A DNA stretch of 64,000 nucleotides from Patella vulgata (taxonomy: Eukaryota > Mollusca > Gastropoda > Patellidae), in NCBI RefSeq assembly GCF_932274485.2, contig NC_065882.2, forward strand, positions 15,421,390-15,485,389, written 5' to 3'. The translations under genes and the position numbers were made by a program. The first letter of the stretch is position 1. Every line of letters starts with the position of its first letter. The notes below the pieces were generated by a model. It saw only the letters and a list, made by a program, of their open reading frames with translations, was not told the origin of the DNA and did no database searches. Of this stretch, positions 56,165 to 64,000 are shown piece after piece.

Positions 56165-57110
56165 ACCTACATTTTCATGTGGACATTTATTGTTGTCGTC
56201 CATCAGTCCGTGCACATTTTGTTTGTGGACACTCTACAGGTCATAATGTTTATCCGATTTTGCCAAAACTTGAAATATACGTTTATATCCTAACGATCTC
56301 AGTCCCGGTCGATCATAGCATATTTCGAACCGTTATTTCGTGCATTATAGCTTGTGGACAGTCTCCGGGTTACAAATTTTGTTTCCGATTTTGATGAAAT
56401 GTAGGTTTATAACCCAAAGACCTCGGTACCTTTCGATATTGACAGTGAGTTCGAATTTCGTGAAAATCAGACCGAAACTGCTCCACGTACGCAAATAGTG
56501 TAAAAGTGTGTAATACTATAAGGTCGTGGACCCTCTAGAGGTCAAAATGTTTATCAGATTTTGATGAAACTTAAAATATGTTTATATCCCAACGATCTTG
56601 GTTCCCGTCGATATTAGCGTAGATCAGATCGTAACTTCCTGGATTATGGCCCCTGATTTTGATGAAACTTTTTGATAGTAACGCATGTTTAACCGTAACA
56701 TCCTGGATCATGACCCATTATTGTACGAATATTTGTAAGCTTGTTCTCCGTCTCTTGCAAAATGTGGACGTATCTTGCATGGCAAGCACTTGTTACTTTG
56801 GCAGATAACCAAAGGTGAGTGCCGTACGAGACCGTTTACCCCTATCGGTTGTGCAGGACGGAGGGCCAGGCAAAGATTCCTTTGGCATGTATCGGACCAT
56901 ATCACAAGTTTTAGCAGATTTGGATGAAATATAAAATGTTTAAATTCCAAAGATCTCCGTTCCATATGATATCGGTGCAAATCGGATCGTAACTTCCTGA
57001 ATTATGGCCCCTGGTTGTACGATAAATCACGATCGTATCTCGTGGATTTTCAAGCGGACACAAATTGTATATGATTTAAAAACCGTTTATATATATCACC
57101 GTTACACCAT
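56165..57110 (+). repeat. TAGR-family element with internal tandem units, copy 3
   Basis: Starts ACATTTTCATGTGGACATT as copy 1. At least four units (CACTCTACAGGTCATAATG; CTCTAGAGGTCAAAATG; TTGATGAAACTTAAAATATG; GGATTATGGCCCCTG). The closing motif TCTCTTGCAAAATGTGGACG occurs at 56750, followed by further unit fragments to about 57110. Confidence 0.75.
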
Positions 57111-57329
57111 AATTATTACGGGTGCCCGTCAAGCACGCAATGACCATCCTCGTGTTATGGCATTACCGGTGGATGAATGTGGTCAGGATGCCAACTTTTC
57201 TGGTAGTGAGGGCACCCATGGAAGGCTCATAATCACCCGATACTTAAGCTGAGGAAACCTTCGATAAAGACTGTAGATGAACAGCAGCAGATATAAACAC
57301 CTCTTAGTTGTTCAGTGACTATCGTAAAT

Positions 57330-57970
57330 ACAATGACCAATATTTAGCTTTCTACGACTTCCCATTCCGGATCTATCTCCCTTTGCCGGAAACCTTGTGT
57401 ACGGTATAGGGGTTACAGGTTTAAACGGATTCTTTTCACATTTGTTGTGAAACATTGTAATCATACGAGGTCACATCAATATTCACGTTCCACGACCTTG
57501 ATTACAAGGGTTATGTACCATTTGCCGAAATCCTTAAGAACGCAAACGAGGAAAGAATATTTAATGTATTCTTTTCAATGATGAGAGGACACACCCATAT
57601 TTAGTGTTCCGCGACCTTCTATACCCCCTTTGCCGAAAACCACGTGAACGCGATACCGGCTAGTTTCTAACGGATTCTTTTCATACTAGGTGAGAGGCAG
57701 TGTGGTCATGAGAGGACGGACCCTGTCAATATTCAAGCGTTCCGCGATCTTACGTACCAGAGTTATGTATTCTTCGCCGAACACTTTTGTGGAAAGCATT
57801 CGCGCCAAGAGAATGCAATCCTTACATTGCCCCCACCCCAACACCTTGTTAACTCGATAAACGAGAGGACAAATTATAGTGATATCTAGTGTTCTTCAAT
57901 ATTCCGCCCCCCCCCCTCCAAATTCAGCGCTCTATCGATATTTATTTTCTGCGACTCCCTGTCCCTGAGT
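57330..57970 (+). repeat. Degenerate tandem array, unit about 130-140 bp
   Basis: Recurrent order: AATATT.A.CGTTCC.CGACCTT, TACC..AGTTATGT.CC.TTTGCCGAAA, CC.TGTGAACGCGATA, AACGGATTCTTTTCA, GAGAGG. About four to five units, with one more at 58340-58510. Confidence 0.7.
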
Positions 57971-58839
57971 TATTCCCCCTCCCCCCAAATGCCAAAAACA
58001 GAAAAATGAAATGGAGTTATATGACACGTTAGCTCCGGCCGGGATATATTGCGCCAAGCAAATAATGTGGCTAATTCATATCACAGAACATAATTATTCA
58101 TATACACAATACAAACAAATATTACCCTATTCAAAGCATGAAAATATTTAAAATGTAAAAATGAAACTGATCATTATACATTTATGTACAATCAATAAAT
58201 ATAATAAAAATGTCTTTTTGTAAAATTTTGGTATCTTACAATAACCGGTTGGGCAATTAATTGATGTAATGAATGGCAACAACAAAATGCCACCCAAAAT
58301 GCTTACACGCATCATGTGTTAAACTATCAAAAAGATTGCTTATGAACCATATTCAGCATATCGCCACTTTCCATTCCGGAGTTATCTTTCCTCGATTTGG
58401 CAAAGATCTGTGAACGCGACAGTGGCTAAATATTTGGACATACTATTTTTGGTGTAAAGGATTCTGGTCATGAAAGGGCCAACTCTATGATAGATGCTAA
58501 ATGATATTTGTTACAGTCTTTCTTTTTTTAAAGCTTGTGACCAAAATAGAGGGATACATTCCTTATCAAAATTGGCTAACATCCAAATTTTCCTCTCTGA
58601 TAAGCCGATTTCGTACGTATACCGTATGAAGCCTGACTATCTTTGTTAAAGGGAAGCCATAATGTATATTTCAACAGACGCTTCCACATAGAAGAATAAA
58701 AACACGATTCATAAAGAGTACAGTCGGTAGTGCACGGTATTAAAATGTTAAATCAAGAATATTTGCTAACCAAAGAAAAATTCCAAACAGTACAAAACAT
58801 GATTTATATAAAGAAAGGAACGAACATGATCTTATTCTG
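57971..58839. other. Intergenic, no gene seen
   Basis: AT-rich; includes one outlying unit of the preceding array at 58340-58510. Nothing coding supported. Confidence 0.45.
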
Positions 58840-58945
58840 AGCAGTGGTAGTCTAGCTGTCTGGACAATGCACACTCTCAAATAAAATGTCACGGGTTCAA
58901 ATACCCTTGGGATTGGTCAAGCATAGCCTCCGCGACAACATACGA
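58840..58945 (+). mobile_element. tRNA-like SINE head of a third type
   Basis: GAGCAGTGGTAGTCTAGCTGT (box A-like) and ACGGGTTCAAATACCC (good box B) 70 bases apart. It does not fold as a full tRNA, so read as a SINE head. It ends 30 bases from the P450 stop. Confidence 0.45.
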
Positions 58946-58975
58946 CCACATTAACAAATAACGTAAAACCAATTA

Positions 58976-60507
58976 CTATTTTTCAAATTGACACCCAACG
59001 TATCGAGGTGTTGCGACAATAGTATAGTCTGGTGTTGACATGCGCATTCCACAAAATCCATCGGTACTGGGTTTCTCACTTCCGGAAATCGATAGAGAAA
59101 ACCTCTGTAAGATATTTGTGAAAAACAGGAATAGCTCCATTCTAGCCAGTGGTTCTCCTGGGCACATCCGTGGACCCGTTGAAAACGGCATGAATGTAGC
59201 AGGCGGTTTGGATACTTTTCCTGAGCCATCCAAGAACCGGTCTGGTTTAAATTTCAAGGGTTCCTCCCAGTATCTAGAATCAAGATGACAGGCGTACAAA
59301 TTTGCAAAAACCAAAGTACCTTCAGGGATGAGATATCCTTTAACTACGGTGTCTTTGTCCGTGGTGTGAGGAACTGACATCGGAACTGCGTTTTCCAGAC
59401 GTTGTACTTCCAGTGAGTTGTTTCATTATACGACATTTTAGATTTATCAGACCAGTCTACCATACGACCATCACCGACCACACTGTCGATTTCCTCTTGG
59501 CATTTCTTCTGGACTTCCGGATGAAGGACCATAAAGAGGAATGCCCAGTCCAGGGTGGTGGCTGTCGTGTCGGAACCAGCAAAAAATAGATCTATAATGA
59601 TTCTTCTTGTGTTGCCATCACTGATAGTAGTGGTCTCATTGTTAGCACACATGTCAAAGTATACATCCATAAAATCCTTTATATCATTTTTATCGAAGTC
59701 ATTTCTCCGTTTCTCAATGTGTTTAGCAATTAATTGTTCTACCGCCATGAACGCAGTACGCCCTTCCAACATTTTTGAAGCTATGAAAGGTATGAAACGA
59801 AGCTTTGGAAAACGATTAAGCGGTGTAAAAAATACCATATCACTAAATCCATCTTCTGGAACCTTTAGGATTTGAAGATATTCTGGATCACTATAGTCAT
59901 ACCTCTTACTTAATACAACCATACTGATGATGTTGATTGTAGCTTTCATCATCAGTTCATGGACTTTAATTGGTTTTCCTTCACATTTTGTTAGAAAGTC
60001 CAAAATGAAGTTAGTTTCGTCCTTAATCCTGTCTTCGATGGTTGATTTGCCAACTCCAAGATCGCGAAGAGTGCGAAGTTGCATTCTTCTTACAGTTTTC
60101 CATTCTTGTCCATTCGCCCAGATAACCCCGTTTCCATCTTTTCCGACCTGTTTAAGCATCCATAACTGTTCAAGTGGTCGAGTACTAAAAAGATCCTTCT
60201 GCTTAACAAAAGCCTCCTCTATAGATTCAAAATCATTTAAAACTATCAGCAACTGGTCGCAGAAATAAATTCGAAAAACATCGCCATACTTTTCTTGAAG
60301 TTCTGCGTAATATTTGTGTCTCTTGCCTGCGAGTTTACCTCGCATGTCTAGCATGTTTCCCACAATTGGCCAATATGGTGGTCCAGGAGATATGCCTGAT
60401 TTTTCCTGCTTTGAGATGACATATCCAATAACTAATAGGAGAACAAAGGCCACTAAAATTGTTGTTACATCAGTTAGTACTGTTACGATATCCCACACGT
60501 TAATCAT
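58976..60507 (-). CDS. CYP2-type microsomal cytochrome P450, single exon, one frameshift
   Basis: One uninterrupted exon from ATG 60507 to the stop at 58976, 1532 bases; with one missing base it would be 510 aa, the normal length. Order of motifs: N-terminal membrane anchor (TTILVAFVLLLVIGYVI), proline hinge PGPPYWPIVG, helix C WKTVRR, helix I AGSDTTATT, helix K LEVQR, KPDRF, and the heme loop FSTGPRMCPGE with the cysteine ligand. These place it in the CYP2 clan: NADPH-dependent monooxygenase of the ER, substrate unknown. Near 59415 the frame changes: SYNETT is followed by LEVQRLENAVP one base out of phase. Either a real lesion or a sequencing error. Lack of introns is unusual and hints at a retrocopy or a naturally intronless lineage. 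Confidence 0.88.
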
Positions 60508-60931
60508 ATTTATAAATGTAGATCACAAACAACCACAATATATCTCTATTAAATAAACATCAACATCTACCAAATTTCGTAAGCAGTATGTCTATAAATC
60601 ATGAACGATCTATTAGATATTTTCATTTATCCTGCTCACTTTATAAATACATGTACTTACTACACATGTAAACACATAACAAGATAGTCTACTGATACGT
60701 CCACTAAATTAATATTGTAACTCATGCCCTGAATTGTGCCTGGTTGGCTACATTCACTAACCACCTTTACTCCATTTTAAACCGACTACAATAACCGTAC
60801 CAATACTCAAGGTTGGATCTTACCCTGGCGAGGCCTTGAACTATGCATCTTGGTTAACACGACACAAATAAAACCTACAGTAGGCCTTCACATAAACCAA
60901 CATAAATCTGACACTAACAGCATATTTCTGC
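60508..60931. other. Upstream side of the P450 gene
   Basis: No obvious TATA box on the minus strand close to the start and no other gene. Confidence 0.4.
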
Positions 60932-61472
60932 TTAAAGGAACATTAGACGATAATGATTTATATTGAATTTTTTTTTATTTTAAAGTAGATAAGTCTCTTA
61001 CTCAATATCATCCAAAGTCTTCGACATTGAAAACACGAATTATTTGTCAATTTAAATCAATATTGATTTTCTGATCTTACTGGGAAAAGATGGGCTTCTG
61101 ATATCCAATACTTAAGACAAAATAAATATTTTACCATTGGTACACGAATCGTGTACCATAATGCGTTTCAGCGCCATTTGTAACAAAGGACTCAAAGAAC
61201 GAGACTAGATATTCCACAAGTCATGACAAAAGGTGACGCCATATTCTTATCTGGAGATCATGCGCAATAAATACTTTCTGAGTAGACTGGAATAACCAGA
61301 CGCAAGAGATTGCCATTCGATTGAGAGTTCTGGCGTATTTCACCGAACATAACTGATTAGAAATTACAGTAAAAACAGAAAGTTTAAATACATTCATATT
61401 ACATTATTATATGCGTTGCGACCCATTTGTGTCAATTTCTAGATCCCAAATATTGGCGATTTAGCTCCTTTA
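60932..61472 (+). mobile_element. TTAAAGGAGCTAA-type MITE, complete (orientation 1)
   Basis: Ends TTAAAGGAACATTAGACG and CGATTTAGCTCCTTTAA. Interior ATACTTAAGACAAAATAAAT, TACACGAATCGTGTACC (a palindrome) and AGCGCCATTTGTAAC is the reverse complement of 62342-62839. Confidence 0.85.
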
Positions 61473-62341
61473 AATATTGCAATTTCTAATCAATTATGTT
61501 TAGTGAAACAAGTGAACAGTTAAAATTAAATGGAACATTTTAGCCGAACATTAATGAAAACATTGTTCCCAAAAAACACGAACAAAAATGTGCCGAAAAA
61601 ATGTTCGTGAAATCAAACGTGTTGATATTTGGAACTCTGCGTTGAATCCGAACATTTGCAGTACATTTTTTTCTACGCAGCACCAATATGCGACCACATC
61701 CCATTTTGATTGGATGTGGACGTAGCAATGAAGCATGTTAATATATATTCGTCTACGGAACCGTGTTCGTCGTCTGCTGACATCAAAAATATTTGTTCCG
61801 TGTTTTTGTTCGTCGACATAAGATGTTCCATCGTCTGTGCTAGGCTCGAGTCTATACTCCCCCTTCTTTATGGTTTGTGAATCGGCCATTACTTATTATT
61901 TTCGCGTTGTGTTGTAGGACAAATGGTGCCCGTAACCATATAATACACGGCTTGTGTACTGATTATAAAATATTGTGTCTTAAATGTTGGTGAGATAGCA
62001 TCAATATTGATGAAATCATAATTTGTTTTATTTTTTTAAATTTCAAATAGTTTGAAAAAGATTGAGTTGTTTTGTTCCTTTAAACGGCTCTAATAGTGTG
62101 AAAAAGATTAAGGTTAGAGGTTTTGCTCCTTTAAACGGCTGTAATTACCAGAAAGATGAGCGAGTTTATACAATGTTAATGGCCACATTTATTTATCATG
62201 CACTAACCACCTCAACTTAAAATTACATATATCTACGCTACGGCATGGTTGTAATATATGGGTTGAACATATCATTCGGTAATTTATCACAAACTGCAGT
62301 CTTGACCTATTTGATTACAATTGGCCATGACTTACAGTTAG
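61473..62341. other. Spacer between two inverted MITEs, no gene confirmed
   Basis: Contains a 112-codon open frame on the minus strand (61889-61551, starts MADSQTIKKG) with no recognised domain, which crosses 61889-61680 as plausible polar sequence and then turns low quality. A third fragment of the MITE family lies at 61918-62040 (ATAATACACGGCTTGTGTACTG). Confidence 0.35.
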
Positions 62342-62839
62342 TTAAAGGAGCTAAATCGCTAATATTTGGGAGTTAGAAATTGACACAAATGGCTCTCAAT
62401 GCATGTAATATGAATGAATATAAACTTACTTAAATGAAATCGATTATCTTTTTACTCTAATTTCTAATCAGTTATGTTCGGCGAAATACGCCAAAAGTCT
62501 CAATAGAATGGCAATATATAGCGTCTGGTTATTCCAGTCTACACCGATAGTATTTATTGTGCATGCTCTCCAGATAAGAATATGAGGTCACCCTTTGACA
62601 TGACTTGTGGCTAGCCTCGTTTTTCGAGTCACTTGTTACAAATGGCGCTGAAACGCATTATTGTACACGATTCATGTACCAATGGTAAAATGTTTATTTA
62701 GTCTTTAATATTGGATATCAGAAGCTCATCTTTTCCCGGTAACATCACAACATCAATGTTGATTTAAACTGACAAATAAATCGTGTTTTCAATGTCGAAG
62801 ACTTTGGGTGATATTGAGTTAGAGACTTAGCGACTTTAA
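62342..62839 (-). mobile_element. TTAAAGGAGCTAA-type MITE, complete (orientation 2)
   Basis: Ends TTAAAGGAGCTAAATCGC and TTAGCGACTTTAA. Inverted copy of 60932-61472. Confidence 0.85.
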
Positions 62840-64000
62840 TTTATACTGTTCAACACTAGCACACTCACTATCCACACGACACCAATTAACTTCTTTTGAC
62901 GTTTTTATTGACCGACATTTTAGTTTCTAAATCGGCGAATTTAGACGAAAAACCATTTATGCTTCGATAATTTTGATCATATAGCTTCAATGAAATAAAA
63001 TTAGAAATGTTTATTTAGTCTTTGTATGAAACAAAAAAGAAGGATTAGAATCACGTTACAAAATATTATACTATATTTTGAATATGACGGTAATTCAATG
63101 TAGAGATCTATTCTCAAAGAAGATTGTTCTCTGTGTGCAAAATGGGAAAATCGTCAAAAAATGATGCCATAGTGAAGTATTCTGTAAACGACCTCGGGAA
63201 TTCTCAATAAAACCGTTGGCCCATTATGGTATTACTGGTGTTTCCATTTTAACAATGCGGCTGTTTATTATTGCAATTTGACACCCTATCAACTCCCTCA
63301 CACAACCACCTAGCTGGAAATAATGCGGCTGTGGAACAAGGTAGAGGGATAGACAGATAACTCCTACTTAATCTGTTCTACTGGGAATAAATAAAAGTGT
63401 CGCTAGTAACGGTGGGTCTGAATGGGGTGGCTATCACCGCGCCCTTTAAGATACGCAAATATAAAACGAAATTTCTTATAGGAACGAATAACTGAAATAT
63501 ACAATAATAATACCGTGAATTAAACGGAGATATTATTACAAGCGTGTTTAAAGGGAGGTAACTACAGTTAACATACAGATTACTGCTTCGATAAACTTGA
63601 CAAAAACTTGTTAAGGGAACGGTAAAGTGACAACTCGAGCATCGCCACCACATTCTTGCTTTGATTGATATGGTCCATTTTAAAATGAAGAGAACGAAAT
63701 ATGAAATGGCTGTAACGACTGTAATATGACAAGAGGCAAAGAAGGCTAGGAGTTGGGTTTGTTTTGACAAATTACATAAAATATAATAACAAAAACGTAT
63801 GCGTGACAGCGCCTCTGGTATGCCAAGTTTCAAGATAACACATTCAGAATTGTGGACTTCGGGCGCTGCTCAAGGGGGTCGGATCGTGCACCAAAATCAA
63901 TAGTTGTGGTATCCAGAATACATATATGCCCGGTTCCAAGATGATCCTGTCAGAACCGCGGCATTTATATGATAAACAGAAAGCTTGGGCGTGGTTCTGA
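62840..64000. other. Right end of the window, no gene confirmed
   Basis: A 151-codon open frame on the minus strand (63833-63378) has no domain, no clear context and a composition rich in F, Y and I as expected from AT-rich DNA. Left unassigned. Confidence 0.4.

Noticed and set aside
57118-57255. Possible coding piece (VMALPVDECGQDANFSGSEG)
   Set aside because: Short, no splice borders, sits between two repeat arrays, and no family recognised.
61551-61889. 112-codon open frame starting MADSQTIKKG
   Set aside because: No recognised domain, no partner exon found and only the first 70 codons look protein-like. Kept only as a remark in the spacer entry.
63378-63833. 151-codon open frame on the minus strand
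   Set aside because: Composition follows AT-rich DNA, no domain, signal or splice support.
1-64000. LTR retroelement, retrovirus-like or Polinton-like sequence
   Set aside because: No paired long terminal repeats, gag/pol/integrase, capsid or DNA polymerase motifs were noticed; the only reverse transcriptase belongs to the non-LTR element at 8061-11338.

Overview
The window looks like nuclear DNA from a lophotrochozoan, most likely a gastropod mollusc. It has small exons with GT/AG borders in long introns, AT-rich sequence, dense tRNA-derived SINEs, Tc1 and hAT elements, a non-LTR retrotransposon and TTAGGG telomere-type repeats. The species cannot be named from sequence alone. No retroviral, LTR, Polinton or other capsid-bearing element was seen.

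The left half (1-29,700) is organised around three tandem paralogues on the + strand, spliced here by hand: SODL1 (1200-4152, 235 aa), SODL2 (12317-16939, 248 aa) and SODL3 (24212-29673, 284 aa). Each has five exons with identical intron phases (1,0,2,0). Each has a signal peptide, a mature N-terminus starting Q-(F/M)-W, and six cysteines in the same order. I read the fold as a secreted Cu/Zn superoxide dismutase-like domain in which the metal-binding histidines are gone, so probably a structural or carrier protein in the manner of oyster cavortin/dominin. The family call is inference from motif order. The gene structures are read directly. A decayed fourth copy may lie at 6540-7303.

Three other genes follow. 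A two-exon type II membrane SGNH/PC-esterase-like protein lies on the minus strand (34850-38722). A small secreted PAN/Apple-like cysteine-rich protein (49590-54956, +) contains a 15-nt microexon. A single-exon CYP2-type cytochrome P450 (58976-60507, -) carries one frameshift. These genes have no obvious functional link to the tandem cluster.

Much of the rest is repeats, often nested. Two tRNA-derived SINE families (A, about 360-375 bp; B, about 270 bp) share the same 3' tail. There is a full-length Tc1 element (5012-6532) with a 10-base deletion in its transposase, an internally deleted relative inside a SINE, and a LINE (8061-11338) inserted in a SINE and itself hit by a foldback element. 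Two hAT-type MITEs have clean 8-bp target duplications, and several other MITE families occur. There is also a 62-bp satellite, three copies of an element with internal tandem repeats, and large inverted repeats at 36417-37081 and 42996-44355. Intergenic stretches without recognisable genes are described as such.
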